NCBI RefSeq assembly: GCF_027214025.1
Contig: NZ_JAPWHB010000001.1
Span: 806,001 to 870,000 of the forward strand
Reading direction: 5' to 3'
Source: Parahoeflea alexandrii
GTDB lineage: Bacteria > Pseudomonadota > Alphaproteobacteria > Rhizobiales > Rhizobiaceae
Length of the DNA stretch: 64,000 bases
Shown: positions 1-10,413 of the stretch, in pieces
Layout: each line of letters starts with the position of its first letter
Position numbering within the stretch: the first letter of the stretch is position 1
Notes under the pieces: generated by a model
Told to the model about the DNA's origin: nothing
The model's input: the letters and a program-made list of their open reading frames with translations, nothing else
The model's database searches: none
Position numbers and translations under genes: made by a program

Positions 1-1374
1 GGGCGCGACCGAGGTGATCACCAGGCCGCTTCCGGTTTCAGACGGAACCACCGTGAGGCCGAAGCTGTCGAGCGTTGCCTCGGCTTGCGGTGCGGACGGA
101 GCCTGGTCCTGGTCCGGGGTGACGGCTGCCATTTCGGTCGGCAGGGTTCCGAGTTCGACCTTCAGGGTTTCGCTCTTGCCATTGCGCCAGACGGTGATGT
201 CGACGGTCTTGCCGGGATCCATGGCGGCGATCTTCTTGGCGAGATCGCGGGGATCCTTGACCATGTCGCCATCGACGGAGGTGACCACGTCACCGGCCGC
301 GATGCCGGCCTTGGCAGCAGGGGCGTCATCCTGTGGTGCAGTCACAAGCGCACCCTTGGCTTCGGCGAGACCGAGCGATTCCGCGATGTCTGCGGTGACC
401 GGCTGGATCTGCACGCCAAGCCAGCCGCGCTCGACCGAACCGTCCTTCATCAGGTCGGTGATCACCGCACGGGCGGTCGAAGCGGGGATGGCGAATGCAA
501 TGCCGACATTGCCGCCCGAGGGCGAGAAGATGGCGGTGTTGATGCCGATCACTTCACCGTTCAGGTTGAAGGTCGGGCCACCCGAGTTGCCGCGGTTGAC
601 GGCGGCGTCCACCTGGATGAAGTCGTCGTAGGGACCTGCGCCGATGTCACGGCCACGGGCCGACACGATGCCTGCCGTCACACTGCCGCCGAGGCCGAAC
701 GGGTTGCCCACGGCAACCACCCAGTCGCCGACGCGCACCTTGGTGTCGTCTGCGAAATCGACATAGACGAACTTGCGGGCTTCCTCGACCTTAAGCAGGG
801 CCAGGTCGGTGCGGCTGTCGCGGCCGACCAGCTTGGCGTCGAGTTCGGTGCCGTCATCCATGATCACGGTGAAAGCGGAGCCGTCTTCGACAACGTGGTT
901 GTTGGTCACCAGATAGCCGTCTTCGGAGATGAAGAAGCCGGAACCCTGGCTGACCGGACGCACACGGCCAGGGCGGCGATTGCCGTCCGGACCGCGACGG
1001 TCACGTTCTGCGCGACGGTCGCTGTCTGGTCCGCGCTTGTCGCCGAAGCCGCGGTTGAACTGGTCGAAGAACCGCTTCATCGGGTGATCGTCCGGCAGAT
1101 CCTCGAAGCCGCGACCGTTGAAATCGAAGCTGAACCCACCGTCATCTGAAACCGGCTTGACTTCCGCCTGCACCCGCACCGAAACGACGGCGGGCGACAC
1201 GGCCTCAACAACATCGGCAAAGCTCGGCGCCTGCGGGGCCTCAACGCGGACAGCGTCGGCAAAGGCGCCGGAGATCGGCGCGGGAACACCCGTGGCAAGA
1301 AGCGCCGCCGCGATACCGGCAATAGCGGTCGTGCTCAGGAATCCCTTGGAAAATCTACGTGGCGTTTTCGACAT
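1..1374 (-). CDS. degP: DegP/HtrA-family periplasmic serine protease (3' end outside window)
   Basis: Partial gene: the frame from the ATG at 1374 is open to the left edge, so 458 codons are visible and the C-terminus is missing. An N-terminal signal peptide precedes a trypsin-like domain with His160 in the NNHVV motif, Asp190 in RTDLALLKV and Ser264 in GNSGGP, the HtrA catalytic triad. A first PDZ domain follows (GWLGVQIQPV onward, about residues 296-390) and the visible end enters a second one. A Gly/Arg/Asp-rich linker at about 110-138 resembles the Q-linker of DegP. The family degrades or refolds misfolded envelope proteins. It lies downstream of the cytochrome c maturation genes on the same strand, as in rhizobia. 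An AGAGG site lies just before the ATG. Identification is very secure; the exact paralogue (DegP versus DegQ type) is not. Confidence 0.95.
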   Translation of the reverse strand, partial: MSKTPRRFSKGFLSTTAIAGIAAALLATGVPAPISGAFADAVRVEAPQAPSFADVVEAVSPAVVSVRVQAEVKPVSDDGGFSFDFNGRGFEDLPDDHPMKRFFDQFNRGFGDKRGPDSDRRAERDRRGPDGNRRPGRVRPVSQGSGFFISEDGYLVTNNHVVEDGSAFTVIMDDGTELDAKLVGRDSRTDLALLKVEEARKFVYVDFADDTKVRVGDWVVAVGNPFGLGGSVTAGIVSARGRDIGAGPYDDFIQVDAAVNRGNSGGPTFNLNGEVIGINTAIFSPSGGNVGIAFAIPASTARAVITDLMKDGSVERGWLGVQIQPVTADIAESLGLAEAKGALVTAPQDDAPAAKAGIAAGDVVTSVDGDMVKDPRDLAKKIAAMDPGKTVDITVWRNGKSETLKVELGTLPTEMAAVTPDQDQAPSAPQAEATLDSFGLTVVPSETGSGLVITSVAP

Positions 1375-1562
1375 GTCTCAACCTCTTGTTTGGTGGCAAA
1401 GCCGTTGATCCGGCTCTTGAGGTGAAGAGATAGGCCGATTGCAGTTACGGCAAGCTTTCCGGATCATTAAACCTTTGTAATGTTTGCCGCCTTGTCTTCG
1501 CCACAATCCGGTTCGCCTGCCCTCCGACAATAGGAAAACACCCGGAATATCACAACGACAAC

Positions 1563-1598
1563 GCCCTTCCGCCGCATGGGTGGGCGCGGCGGAAGGGC
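1563..1598 (-). terminator. Strong hairpin, probable terminator of the hydrolase-OsmC gene
   Basis: A perfect 13-bp inverted repeat (1563-1575 with 1586-1598) with a 10-nt loop lies 27 bases past the stop of the hydrolase-OsmC gene. On the minus strand it is followed by a moderately T-rich but not pure T stretch, so termination is likely but its efficiency is uncertain. It separates that gene from degP. Confidence 0.6.
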
Positions 1599-1624
1599 GA
1601 TGGCAACAGAGGCGGATAAAGCGG

Positions 1625-2854
1625 TCAGCGGACTTTCGTCACCACCTTGGCGCCATGTTCCAGCGTCCGGTGGACCGGACATTTTCCGGCGATCTCCACG
1701 ATCTTGTCGGCAAGCGCTTCGGGTGCGCCGCCATCGATCGAGATGATCCGCTCGAACCGGTCGATCTTGCCGCCATTGGCGCGTTCCTCGTCGGTGCATT
1801 CCAGGCAGTCGGCCGCATGTACCTTGTTGTGACGGACGGCGACCGTCACCAGGCCGAGATCGAGCTTCTTCAGCCGCACATACATGCGCAGGGTCATGGC
1901 GGTACAGGCGCCGAGCGCCGCCGACATCAGGTCATAGGGCGACGGTCCGGTGTCGGCGCCGCCGACATCGGCAGGCTCGTCGGCGAGAAACCGGTGCGGC
2001 CCGGCCTGGACCGAGACCTGGAAACGCCCCTGCCCGGTTTCGCCGACCACCACATCCTCGACCGGCTCATCCTCGCGCCGCGGCGCCTCGGCCGGCAGGT
2101 AGCGCGCCACCCAGGAGGCAATGACGCCGGCCACATAGTTTGCGTCCGCAGGATCGGTCAGCAGGTGATCGGCGCCATCGAGCGAGACGAAGCTCTTGGG
2201 ATGTTTGGCGGCGGTGAAGATCGCCGCGGCGTTGTCGATGCCAACCACCTGATCGCGCGGCGCATGCAGAATCAGCAGCGCCTTCTTCATGTGGCCGATG
2301 CGGTCGGCCAGGCTGGTGGCGCTCAGATCTTCGACAAACTGCTTCTGGATGGTGAAAGTCCGGCCGCCGAGACTGACCTCGGCCTCGCCCTGGGCATGGA
2401 TCTCGCCGACCTGGTCGCCGAAGTTCTCGATCACGTGTTTCGCTTCGGCGGGAGCACCCAGGGTGGCGACGGCCTTGACCGAGGGAAGTTCTCCGGCAAT
2501 CGCCAGCACTGCGGCGCCGCCGAGCGAATGGCCGACGAGGATCTCCGGCGCGTTGTAGTGGGCGGCCAGCCAGTCCGCGGCGGCACGCAGATCGGCGAGA
2601 TTGGAGGAGAAATTGGTCGAGGCGAACTCGCCGTCGCTGGAACCCAGCCCGGTGAAATCGAAGCGCATGACGGCAATGCCGGCACGCGCCAGTTCGCCCG
2701 AGATGCGCTTCGCCGCGAGACTGTCCTTGGAGCAGGTGAAGCAATGGGCAAACAGTGCCCAGGCACGAATCGCGCCGGCGGGAAGATCAAGCCGTGCGGC
2801 CAGTTTAGCGCCGGAATGGCCCTCGAATTCCGCCTTGATCGTGTGTGCCGTCAT
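1625..2854 (-). CDS. Bifunctional alpha/beta hydrolase - OsmC family fusion protein
   Basis: 409 aa. Residues 1 to about 255 form an alpha/beta hydrolase with nucleophile motif GHSLGG (Ser110) and a candidate acid/histidine pair near APRD and GADH. Residues of about 270-409 form an OsmC/Ohr-like domain with the two expected cysteines, in LGACTAMT and in GKCPVH. Known OsmC proteins reduce organic peroxides through such cysteine pairs. Fusions of this type are known in proteobacteria, but their physiological substrate is not established. The gene lies between ccmH and degP on the same strand, so it may share transcripts with either; a hairpin follows its stop. The start is the ATG at 2854; there is no convincing Shine-Dalgarno but the family N-terminus fits. 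A role in oxidative stress is inferred from the domain only. Confidence 0.9.
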   Translation of the reverse strand: MTAHTIKAEFEGHSGAKLAARLDLPAGAIRAWALFAHCFTCSKDSLAAKRISGELARAGIAVMRFDFTGLGSSDGEFASTNFSSNLADLRAAADWLAAHYNAPEILVGHSLGGAAVLAIAGELPSVKAVATLGAPAEAKHVIENFGDQVGEIHAQGEAEVSLGGRTFTIQKQFVEDLSATSLADRIGHMKKALLILHAPRDQVVGIDNAAAIFTAAKHPKSFVSLDGADHLLTDPADANYVAGVIASWVARYLPAEAPRREDEPVEDVVVGETGQGRFQVSVQAGPHRFLADEPADVGGADTGPSPYDLMSAALGACTAMTLRMYVRLKKLDLGLVTVAVRHNKVHAADCLECTDEERANGGKIDRFERIISIDGGAPEALADKIVEIAGKCPVHRTLEHGAKVVTKVR

Positions 2855-2889
2855 GTGATGCCCCTTTCAAGATAATCGGAGCCGTCATA

Positions 2890-3375
2890 TCAGGCTTGCT
2901 GATCACGGTCTTTCAACAGTTTCGCGAGCTCGGCCTGTTCGGCGTCCGTGAGCGTGCTGCCACCGGCGGCGGCGACCGACTTGCCGCGGCCGCGGCTGTT
3001 GATCAGCATGACGCCCGCACCGACCAGAAAGATCGCGATCGGAGCGCCCCACAACAGCAGCGTCTGCACAGAAAAGCGCGGCTTGAGCAGCACGAATTCG
3101 CCATAGCGCGAGACGACATAATCGATCACGTCCTGGTCGCTGTCACCGGCCACCAGCCGCTCGCGCACCAGCAGTCGCAGATCGCGGGCGAGTTCGGCGT
3201 TGGAATCATCGATCGACTGGTTCTGGCAGACCAGGCACCGGAATTCGAGCGACAGGGTGCGCGCCCTCGCCTCGAGCGCCGGGTCGTCCAGCACCTCGTC
3301 CGGGTTGACCGCAGCAGCCGGGCCGATCAGGCCCAGCATCAGCACGAAAGCGGCAATCGCCTGACGCAGCATCAT
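2890..3375 (-). CDS. ccmH: Cytochrome c maturation thiol protein CcmH (CycL)
   Basis: 161 aa from the ATG at 3375; longer upstream readings would run into ccmF. A signal peptide is followed by the CcmH signature [11 protein letters not shown] with Cys47 and Cys50, then one membrane helix (about 104-124) and a short charged tail. CcmH/CycL keeps apocytochrome c CXXCH cysteines reduced in the periplasm and works with CcmF and CcmI in heme ligation. Its ATG overlaps the ccmF stop as TGATG, showing translational coupling in the ccmIEFH operon. The length matches the short rhizobial CcmH rather than the longer enteric CcmH-CcmI fusion. Confidence 0.97.
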   Translation of the reverse strand: MMLRQAIAAFVLMLGLIGPAAAVNPDEVLDDPALEARARTLSLEFRCLVCQNQSIDDSNAELARDLRLLVRERLVAGDSDQDVIDYVVSRYGEFVLLKPRFSVQTLLLWGAPIAIFLVGAGVMLINSRGRGKSVAAAGGSTLTDAEQAELAKLLKDRDQQA

Positions 3376-5357
3376 CACGCCGCCGCCTCTGCGGATTTCT
3401 TCGCGCGGGCCCGGTTGGGTGCGCCGATGCGCAGGCGCCGGTCGGACAGCGACAGCATGCCGCCGATCACCATGACGATGGTGCCATACCAGATGAAGGT
3501 GACCCAGGACTTCCACCAGATCCGCACCACCAGCCCGCCATTGGCCTCGGGATCGCCGAGCGCGATGTAGAGCTGGCTGGCACCGAAGGTCAGAATGCCG
3601 GCTTCGGTGGTAGGCATCCTGCGCGCCTGGTAGAACCGCTTGGCCGACGCGATGTTCGCCACTTCGACGCCGCCACGCAAAACGGTGAATTCGCCGGACT
3701 GGGCGGAATAGTTCGGACCGTTGTAATCGCGGATACCGTCGAAGCGCAGCTCATAACCGCCTGCGCTGGCCGTGTCGCCGGGTTTCATGGCAATGACGGT
3801 TTCGGTTGAAAACACGCTGGCCGCGACAATGCCGATCACGGTGACGCCCAGGCCCATGTGGCCCAGCGCCGAGCCGAAGGCCGACCGCGGCAGTCCGACA
3901 AGGCGCGCAAAGGCGATCCCGGCGCCGACGCGACCGATGCCCGCGCGCAACGCAAGGTCGGTCAGTCCACCCAGGATCAGGAACACGCCGAGCGCGATCC
4001 CGAGCCCCGCAAGAACCGGCGCGCCGGTCTCGAGGAACACCACGCCCAGACCGACGAGAAGCGAAATGCCGACGGCGAAATAGAGCCTGTGGGCGGCGCC
4101 GGCGAGGTCACCGCGCTTCCACGCCAGCAGTGGCCCGAACGGGACGGCCAGCAGCAAAGGCACCATCAGCGGGCCGAAGGTCAGGTTGAAGAAGGGAGGA
4201 CCGACGGAAATCTTTGTGCCGGTGACGGCTTCCAGCAGCAGCGGATAGAGCGTGCCGACCAGCACCGTCGCCGCAGCGGTGGTCAGGAACAGGTTGTTGA
4301 GGACCAGCGACCCCTCGCGCGAAATCGGCGCAAACATGCCACCGGCCTTCAATGTGCCGGCGCGCAAGCCGAACAGCGCCAGCGCGCCGCCGATGAAGAC
4401 CACCAGGATGCCCAGAATGAACACGCCGCGCGCCGGGTCGGTGGCAAACGCATGCACCGATGTCAGCACGCCCGAGCGCACGAGGAACGTGCCGAGCAGC
4501 GAGAAGGAAAACGTCAGGATGGCGAGCAGAACCGTCCAGATCTTCAGCGCCTCGCGCTTTTCCATCACCAGCGCCGAGTGCAGCAGAGCGGTGCCGACGA
4601 GCCAGGGCATGAAGGAGGCGTTCTCGACCGGGTCCCAGAACCACCAGCCGCCCCAGCCCAGCTCGTAATAGGCCCAGTAGCTGCCCATCGAGATTCCGGC
4701 GGTCAGGAAGATCCAAGCAGTCAGCGTCCAGGGGCGGACCCAGCGGGCCCACGCAGCGTCGATACGGCCCTCGATCAGCGCCGCAATGGCAAAGGCGAAC
4801 GAGATCGAAAACCCGACATAGCCGAGATAAAGCAGCGGCGGATGGATCGCCAGGCCGATGTCCTGAAGGATCGGGTTGAGGTCGTTGCCTTCCGCGGGCG
4901 CCGGATCAAGACGCAGGAACGGGTTGGAGGTCAACAGCACGAAGAGGAGGAACGCCACGGTGATCCAGGCCTGGACCGAGAGCACGTTGGCCTTCAGCGT
5001 GTCGGGCAGATTGCGACCGAACAGCGCCACCAGGGCCGAAAACAACACTAGGATCAGCACCCACAGCAGCATCGAACCTTCGTGATTGCCCCAGACGCCG
5101 GTGATCTTGTAGAGCATCGGCTTGAGCGAATGGGAGTTCTCGACCACGTTCTGGACCGAGAAATCGGACACCACATATGCGTGGGTCAGGGCGAAGAACG
5201 AGATCGCCACCAGCATCAGCGAGGTCAGCGCCGCCATCGGTCCGACCGCCATCAGCCCCGCGTCACGGCGGCGGGCGCCGATCAGGGGGACGACCGACTG
5301 GACGACCGCAGTCGCCAGCGCGAGGATCAGGGCGAAATGGCCGATTTCAGTGATCAT
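3375..5357 (-). CDS. ccmF: Heme lyase subunit CcmF (CycK)
   Basis: 660 aa, normal for CcmF. The protein is almost entirely membrane-embedded. It carries the family motif [11 protein letters not shown] near residues 90-100 and the tryptophan-rich WWD domain ([19 protein letters not shown] near 235-253) that handles heme in the CcmC/CcmF family. A large soluble periplasmic stretch near residues 530-620 precedes the last helix. CcmF receives heme from holo-CcmE and ligates it to apocytochrome c with CcmH and CcmI. It is third in the ccmI-E-F-H operon, 58 bases after ccmE and overlapping ccmH. Nothing unusual was seen. Confidence 0.97.
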   Translation of the reverse strand: MITEIGHFALILALATAVVQSVVPLIGARRRDAGLMAVGPMAALTSLMLVAISFFALTHAYVVSDFSVQNVVENSHSLKPMLYKITGVWGNHEGSMLLWVLILVLFSALVALFGRNLPDTLKANVLSVQAWITVAFLLFVLLTSNPFLRLDPAPAEGNDLNPILQDIGLAIHPPLLYLGYVGFSISFAFAIAALIEGRIDAAWARWVRPWTLTAWIFLTAGISMGSYWAYYELGWGGWWFWDPVENASFMPWLVGTALLHSALVMEKREALKIWTVLLAILTFSFSLLGTFLVRSGVLTSVHAFATDPARGVFILGILVVFIGGALALFGLRAGTLKAGGMFAPISREGSLVLNNLFLTTAAATVLVGTLYPLLLEAVTGTKISVGPPFFNLTFGPLMVPLLLAVPFGPLLAWKRGDLAGAAHRLYFAVGISLLVGLGVVFLETGAPVLAGLGIALGVFLILGGLTDLALRAGIGRVGAGIAFARLVGLPRSAFGSALGHMGLGVTVIGIVAASVFSTETVIAMKPGDTASAGGYELRFDGIRDYNGPNYSAQSGEFTVLRGGVEVANIASAKRFYQARRMPTTEAGILTFGASQLYIALGDPEANGGLVVRIWWKSWVTFIWYGTIVMVIGGMLSLSDRRLRIGAPNRARAKKSAEAAA

Positions 5358-5415
5358 GGCGTCATCTCCTCCAATGCCGGGCCCGGTGCCGCGGCGGCAT
5401 CCGTTTCAGGCAGAC

Positions 5416-5886
5416 CTATTGCGTTTGCGTCCCGACGCCGGGCGTGGGATCGCCTTCCTGCCAAACGCCCTGCGCCTTCAGCGCATCGGCGACTTCCTTG
5501 GGCATGTAGTTCTCATCATGCTTGGCGAGAACCGTATCGGCCAGGAAGGTGCCTTCTTCCGGCGAGAACGTGCCTTCGGTGACCACGCCCTGCCCCTCCC
5601 GGAACAGATCGGGCAGAATGCCGACATAGCGCACCTTGACCGAGGCATTGGTGTCGGTCACCTGGAATGTCACCGACGAGTTCTCGCCGCGCTGGACGGT
5701 TCCCTCCTCGACGAGGCCGCCGAGCCGCACGCGGGTGCCGGGCGCCAGCGGCTGGGCCAGCACGTCGGTAGGCGAATTGAAGAACACGATCTGCTCGCGC
5801 AGTGCGGAGGTAACCAGCGCTGCGGATGCGGCAAGAAAGACCGCGCCGGCGGCGATGATGGACAATCGTTTTTGCTTGCGGGTCAT
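5416..5886 (-). CDS. ccmE: Periplasmic heme chaperone CcmE (CycJ)
   Basis: 156 aa. One N-terminal membrane anchor (about 8-28) precedes an OB-fold. The heme-binding motif is AKHDENYMP, with His123 as the covalent heme ligand and Tyr127 as the axial ligand. CcmE takes heme from CcmABCD and delivers it to CcmF. The start codon overlaps the ccmI stop as ATGA, so the two are coupled. Length and motif are those of the class with His rather than Cys. Confidence 0.97.
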   Translation of the reverse strand: MTRKQKRLSIIAAGAVFLAASAALVTSALREQIVFFNSPTDVLAQPLAPGTRVRLGGLVEEGTVQRGENSSVTFQVTDTNASVKVRYVGILPDLFREGQGVVTEGTFSPEEGTFLADTVLAKHDENYMPKEVADALKAQGVWQEGDPTPGVGTQTQ

Positions 5887-7502
5887 TGGCCCTCCAACAC
5901 AGGTTCCAGGCCGAGCTGAACGGCAAGGTCGGCCAGCACGCGGCCGCCTTCGCTGCCGCCGGGAAATGTTACACTGGCCCGTTCAAGGGCCGTTTCCGCT
6001 GCCGTGCGATCACCCAGAACCGCGTAGGAACGGACCAGGCGCTGCCAGCCCTCGAGATTGTCGGGGCTTTCGGTCAGCTTCGCGTCGAGCGATTCGACCA
6101 TGGTGCGGATCATCGCCGCCCGGTCCTCGACGGACATCTCCGCGGCCGCTGCGACATCTGCCTGCGTCGGTCCGCCCGGAGCCGCGGCAGGAACAGCCGC
6201 GTCGCCCGGAGCCTGCTGGGCTGCGGAACCGGCGCCGGTGGCCGGCAGGATGAAGGGTGTCTTCGCCGATGCCGACGGCTCGGCAGCCGGCGCCTGCTCA
6301 GCGGGAACGGCGGGCGTCATCGGGACTCCGCCCAGCGTCGACGTGACGGTCAGGCCGAGTTCATTGGCGAGCGCGCCCAGTTGCTGGCTTTCCGGACCCG
6401 AGGGTGCAAACACGGCGAAGGCCCGGTCGAGCGCGGCCTGCGCCTTGTCGGGGTTTCCGGTCACCACATGCGAGCGCACGAGCCTCAGCCATCCGGCGAC
6501 ATTGTCCGGATTGTCGGCAAGCTTGGCTTCCAGGCCGTCGATCATCGACGCTATCATCGCCTGCCGGTCTTCCGGGCTCATGTTCTGGGCAGCAGCGATG
6601 TCGGCTGCGGTGGGATTGCCCGGTGCTGCGGAACCGGCGCCGGACAGTGGCGCGGTTGCACCGCCCTGCTGCAGCGCGGCAAGCTGGCTTTCGACTGCCG
6701 GGATCCATGGCGCATCGGGCGGCGCGGTTTCCAGCATGCCGGAGAAGGCTGCGCGGGCTTCGGTGGTCTTGCCGGCCTGGGCCAAAGCCACGGCCAGGAA
6801 GAATTGCGGTCTCGGATCGGTCGAATCAAGCTCGCGGGCGGTCTGGAACGCCAGGCTGGCTTCCTCGGTGACGATCCCGCCCGCAGCGGAGAACAGGGCC
6901 TCGCCAAGGCTTGCCAGCCGCGTCGGCGACGGGCCCAGAATGGAAATCGCCTTCTTGAAGGCTGTCGCGGACTCCTCGTAGCGCCCCGTCCGCAGATAGA
7001 TCGGACCCAGCACGTCCCAGCCGCGCCCGTCCTCGGGATTGTCCGCCAGATGCTGCTCCGCCCGGGCGATCAGCATGGCAATGTCGTTGGTCTGCGGATC
7101 CGCCTGCAGCCGCGCCGAAAGCGGCAGTTGCGGCAAGTCCGGGCTTCCCAGTTCGAGATAGGCTGTCAGCGCCGCGAGCGGCATGAAGAGAGCGACCACG
7201 ATCGCCGCCGCACGGCGCAAACCACTATTTTGCGAGAGTTTGCCCTTGGCATCCGCCGCCTCGCCCTTGCGCGCGGCCGCCAGCAGCCGTCGGGAAATTT
7301 CCGTCTTTGCCACTTCGGCCTGCACCGGGTCCACGAGGCCGTCGGCCAGGTCGCGGTCGACCTCGGTCAACTGGTCGCGATAGACCTCGACATCATGCAA
7401 TTCGGGAGCGTCCGGCGCCTCCTTACGAGCGCGCAGCACCGGCCCCAGCAGGGCCAGGGTCGCAATGGCGGTCATGACAGCGGCGATTACCCAGAACAAC
7501 AT
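5883..7502 (-). CDS. ccmI: Cytochrome c biogenesis factor CcmI (CycH) with duplicated TPR module
   Basis: 539 aa. Two membrane helices (about 2-20 and 97-115) enclose a cytoplasmic leucine-zipper-like loop, followed by a periplasmic TPR region. CcmI chaperones apocytochrome c to the CcmF-CcmH lyase. It begins the ccmI-E-F-H operon. It is longer than the roughly 370-400 aa I recall for rhizobial CycH: residues of about 295-385 and 443-534 are similar to each other (both have ...MS(P/V)EDR.AMI..M...L.AKL...PDN..GW.RLVRS...), joined by an Ala/Pro-rich linker. This looks like an internal duplication of the C-terminal TPR module. Family assignment is secure; the effect of the duplication is unknown. 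Confidence 0.93.
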   Translation of the reverse strand: MLFWVIAAVMTAIATLALLGPVLRARKEAPDAPELHDVEVYRDQLTEVDRDLADGLVDPVQAEVAKTEISRRLLAAARKGEAADAKGKLSQNSGLRRAAAIVVALFMPLAALTAYLELGSPDLPQLPLSARLQADPQTNDIAMLIARAEQHLADNPEDGRGWDVLGPIYLRTGRYEESATAFKKAISILGPSPTRLASLGEALFSAAGGIVTEEASLAFQTARELDSTDPRPQFFLAVALAQAGKTTEARAAFSGMLETAPPDAPWIPAVESQLAALQQGGATAPLSGAGSAAPGNPTAADIAAAQNMSPEDRQAMIASMIDGLEAKLADNPDNVAGWLRLVRSHVVTGNPDKAQAALDRAFAVFAPSGPESQQLGALANELGLTVTSTLGGVPMTPAVPAEQAPAAEPSASAKTPFILPATGAGSAAQQAPGDAAVPAAAPGGPTQADVAAAAEMSVEDRAAMIRTMVESLDAKLTESPDNLEGWQRLVRSYAVLGDRTAAETALERASVTFPGGSEGGRVLADLAVQLGLEPVLEGQ

Positions 7503-7741
7503 GTCGCTTCAATATCCGAGCATTGTCTGTTTTCCAACATCAATCGGCCGCGAAAACCAGATTGGGGCGTTTGGTCGCGTGTTCGGGTGCCAATCCGCCA
7601 GTTTCTGATCGAAACCCGCCGGAAAACCCGATTTTCCCCATGCAATTACATGTAGGTCGCTGAATGGACGATCTCAATCAGGCCTGACCGGTTTGACTAC
7701 TGGGCGCCCATCGGGGGCAGCGAGGGCAACCAGCGGCTCAC

Positions 7742-8191
7742 TCAGCTGAGCGGGGTCCAGCTGCCATCCTCATTGCGGCAGGCGGCTCCCTGCCCTTTCA
7801 CCGCCACACCCCTGATTGTGGCATTGTGGACATATTGACGGCAGTTCTGCTGGCCCACCTGGTACGGCGTGCCCGCGGAAACCTGGCCGGCCGTGCCGCT
7901 GGTCTGGCTTTGCCAGGCAACGACCTGCCCGAGCGGGGCCTTTTCAAGCGCCTGGTATTCGGCTTCGAGAGCACGCAGCCGGTCAGGTCCGGTCAAGCCG
8001 CCGGCGGCGTCAGCAGGCAGAATCCCGCCATTGAGCGAGGCAAGGATCGAATCGCTGCCGGCCGCGGCCGGTGTCGAAACCGGAGCGAACGACAAGGGCC
8101 GGACAGTGCCGGTACCGGTGCAGCCGGCGACCGCCGCCGACAGGCCCGCAATAATGCCGAACTTCACCAAACTGTTGACCGAGTGTGCCAT
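7742..8191 (-). CDS. Small surface lipoprotein, RT0821/Lpp0805-like
   Basis: 149 aa. A signal peptide ends in the lipobox AVAGC (Cys about residue 23), so lipid anchoring is expected. The C-terminal part has the pattern GQ.CR.Y......G.......G.AC...DG.W found in the RT0821/Lpp0805 surface-protein family (17-kDa antigen relatives). No catalytic role is known. It stands between the ccm operon and feuQ on the same strand, with about 240 bases before ccmI, so it may be a separate transcription unit. The family name is from pattern memory; lipoprotein status is clearer. Confidence 0.75.
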   Translation of the reverse strand: MAHSVNSLVKFGIIAGLSAAVAGCTGTGTVRPLSFAPVSTPAAAGSDSILASLNGGILPADAAGGLTGPDRLRALEAEYQALEKAPLGQVVAWQSQTSGTAGQVSAGTPYQVGQQNCRQYVHNATIRGVAVKGQGAACRNEDGSWTPLS

Positions 8192-8347
8192 GTTGCCGCC
8201 GTCCTCATATGTCGCGCGGATGAATTACAGGGCCAGAAATGTCCACGCACATGGTTCTTGCCTCGTTCCTGTGGCGGCATTGTGACGCAACACAGCCTTC
8301 CAAAACGAACCTAGCGGAAACCGAACCGGAAAGCCCGCCACTTTGGT

Positions 8348-9730
8348 TCAAGCCTCCGTGATCAGCGCCGGCAGGGTCAATCGCGCCGACAGGCCGCCGA
8401 TCTCCGCCCGCGCCAATGCAAAACCGCCCTTGTATTCGGACGCGATCTCACCAACGATCGACAGTCCGAGTCCGGTGCCGGGCTTGGATTCATCAAGCCG
8501 CCGTCCGCGTTTCATCGCCTCGCGCATCCCCGCCTCGTCGAGGCCGGGGCCGTCATCGTCGATGTCGATGCGGACCATCGGCCGCTCGGCTTCGGCGGCG
8601 GGTTCCGGGCGCAGTCTTACCACCACCTTGTGGCGCGCGAACTTGGCGGCATTCTCCACCAGGTTGCCGAGCGCCTCCTCCAGATCCTGGCTTTCCATGG
8701 CCAGCACCGCGTCGCGCGGTTCGATGTCGGTGGCAAAATCCAGGTCCCGGTTGAGCTTGGCCATCACCCGCACCAGCCGCTCGATGACGGGAGCCGCCTC
8801 GGTGCGCGCCAGAACGCTGCCGCGCTGGGCGGCGATGCGGGCCCGGTCGAGATAGGTCTGCACCTGCGCCTGCATGGTCTCGGCCTGGGTGCGGACCAGG
8901 GCCGAATGCGCCGGCGTCATGTCGCGGGATTCGTTGATCAGCACGGCAATCGGCGTCTTGAGCGAATGGGCCAGGTTGCCGACCTGCATGCGGGCCCGCT
9001 CGATCACCCGGTGGTTGGCCTCGATCAGCGCGTTTATCTCGCCGGCCAGCGGCGCGATCTCGCGCGGAAAGCTGCCGTCGAGTTGCTGCGCATCGCCGGC
9101 ACGAATCCGTCCGAGCGCCTGCCGGGCATGATCGAGCGGCCTGAGGCCATAGAGAATGGCAATGGCGTTGACGATCAGGCTGCCGATGCCGAACAGCGCC
9201 AGCGCCAGGTAGAGATTTGCCGAGAAATCGGCGATGTCGGCTTCCAGCACCTCGCGGTTGCCGGCGACGCGAAACCGCGCCGCATGTCCCTGATTGTCGA
9301 GTTCCACCTCGGTCTCGATAACTTCCAGCCGGTTGCCGAAACCATCATCGGCGGAATAGCTGCGCTGATAGCGCGCGCCGAACGGCAAGGTCTCGAGTGA
9401 TGGCGAGGGGATCGTCTCGTCGCCGGCCGAGATCGAGGCCAGCCGCGCCCCCTCCAGGCCGCCCAGCGGTTCAACCAGCCAGATCCAGCCGCTTCCGGGC
9501 TGGTCGAACACCAGGTCGCCCAGTTGCGGATTGCCGGCCAGCCGGCCCTGGTCGTTGATCGTCACCGCGTTGATGACGCTGTTGAGGTGGGCGCGAAGCA
9601 GGTCGGCGAAGGCGCGTTCGCTGCCGGCGCGGTAGAGCTGGGAGATAACAATGGCGATCGCCACCAGGGCGATCACCGCCCAGACGGATGCAAACAGCAG
9701 GACGCGGGCGGTGAGCGACGCTCCCTTCAT
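8348..9730 (-). CDS. feuQ: Sensor histidine kinase, FeuQ/PhoQ-like
   Basis: 460 aa. A membrane helix at about 9-30, a periplasmic sensor region of about 140 aa and a second helix at about 172-194 are followed by HAMP, a dimerisation domain with phospho-acceptor His255 in NLAHSLKTPIAVL, and an ATPase domain with N-box NLVENAAKFA, DDGPGLD and GTGLGLS. The AHSLKTP H-box is that of the PhoQ/FeuQ subgroup. The start overlaps the feuP stop as ATGA. In rhizobia FeuPQ is linked to osmoadaptation, cyclic glucan export and envelope or iron phenotypes. Placement near cycHJKL supports the FeuQ name, but only a tree would settle it. Confidence 0.85.
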   Translation of the reverse strand: MKGASLTARVLLFASVWAVIALVAIAIVISQLYRAGSERAFADLLRAHLNSVINAVTINDQGRLAGNPQLGDLVFDQPGSGWIWLVEPLGGLEGARLASISAGDETIPSPSLETLPFGARYQRSYSADDGFGNRLEVIETEVELDNQGHAARFRVAGNREVLEADIADFSANLYLALALFGIGSLIVNAIAILYGLRPLDHARQALGRIRAGDAQQLDGSFPREIAPLAGEINALIEANHRVIERARMQVGNLAHSLKTPIAVLINESRDMTPAHSALVRTQAETMQAQVQTYLDRARIAAQRGSVLARTEAAPVIERLVRVMAKLNRDLDFATDIEPRDAVLAMESQDLEEALGNLVENAAKFARHKVVVRLRPEPAAEAERPMVRIDIDDDGPGLDEAGMREAMKRGRRLDESKPGTGLGLSIVGEIASEYKGGFALARAEIGGLSARLTLPALITEA

Positions 9731-10413
9731 CCGGACTTGCCGTTGCTATCGCCGTCGGGCGCCACCATCCGGTAGCCCAGGCCGCGCACGGTCTCGATCA
9801 GGTCGACGCCGATCTTCTTGCGCAGGCGTCCGACGAACACCTCGATGGTGTTGGAATCGCGGTCGAAATCCTGGTCGTACATGTGTTCGACCAGTTCGGT
9901 GCGCGACACCACCTCGCCCATGTGATGCATGAGATAGGAGAGCAGCCGGAACTCGTGGCTGGTCAGTTTCAGCGTTGTGCCGTCGACGCTGGCCTTGGAG
10001 GCCTTGGTGTCCAGCCGCACCGGGCCGCAGGTGATCTCAGAAGAGGCATGACCTGAAGCGCGGCGGATCAGCGCGCGGATCCGCGCCAGCACCTCCTCGA
10101 CGTGAAACGGCTTGGTGACGTAGTCATCGGCGCCGGCGTCGATGCCGGCGACCTTGTCGCTCCAGCGGTCGCGTGCGGTCAGGATCAGCACCGGCATGAC
10201 GCGGCCGTCGGCGCGCCATTTCTCCAGCACCGTCACGCCGTCCATTTCCGGCAGGCCGATATCGAGGATCACCGCGTCGTAGGGCTCGGTGTCGCCGAGG
10301 AAATGGCCTTCCTCGCCATCATGGGCGCGGTCGACCACGTAGCCCTGCTCCAGCAGCGCTTCGGCCAGCTGGCGATTGAGATCCTTGTCATCCTCGACGA
10401 TCAAGATGCGCAC
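9727..10413 (-). CDS. feuP: OmpR-family response regulator, FeuP-like
   Basis: 228 aa with a GTG start at 10413, chosen because the receiver domain begins there (MRILIVEDD) and GGGAG lies just upstream; longer readings add unstructured sequence. The receiver domain has the acidic pair at residues 8-9, phospho-acceptor Asp51 (ILDIGLPEMDG) and the conserved TKP lysine. A winged-helix OmpR/PhoB DNA-binding domain follows (about 130-220, with HEFRLLSYLM and VRGLGYRM). It is coupled to the downstream kinase by a 4-base overlap. It probably controls envelope or osmotic-response genes, by analogy with rhizobial FeuP. Confidence 0.87.
   Translation of the reverse strand: MRILIVEDDKDLNRQLAEALLEQGYVVDRAHDGEEGHFLGDTEPYDAVILDIGLPEMDGVTVLEKWRADGRVMPVLILTARDRWSDKVAGIDAGADDYVTKPFHVEEVLARIRALIRRASGHASSEITCGPVRLDTKASKASVDGTTLKLTSHEFRLLSYLMHHMGEVVSRTELVEHMYDQDFDRDSNTIEVFVGRLRKKIGVDLIETVRGLGYRMVAPDGDSNGKSG

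Noticed and set aside
85-1149. 354-codon plus-strand frame
   Set aside because: Shadow of degP, whose triad and PDZ domain are on the minus strand.
5886-7655. 589-codon plus-strand frame
   Set aside because: Shadow of ccmI.
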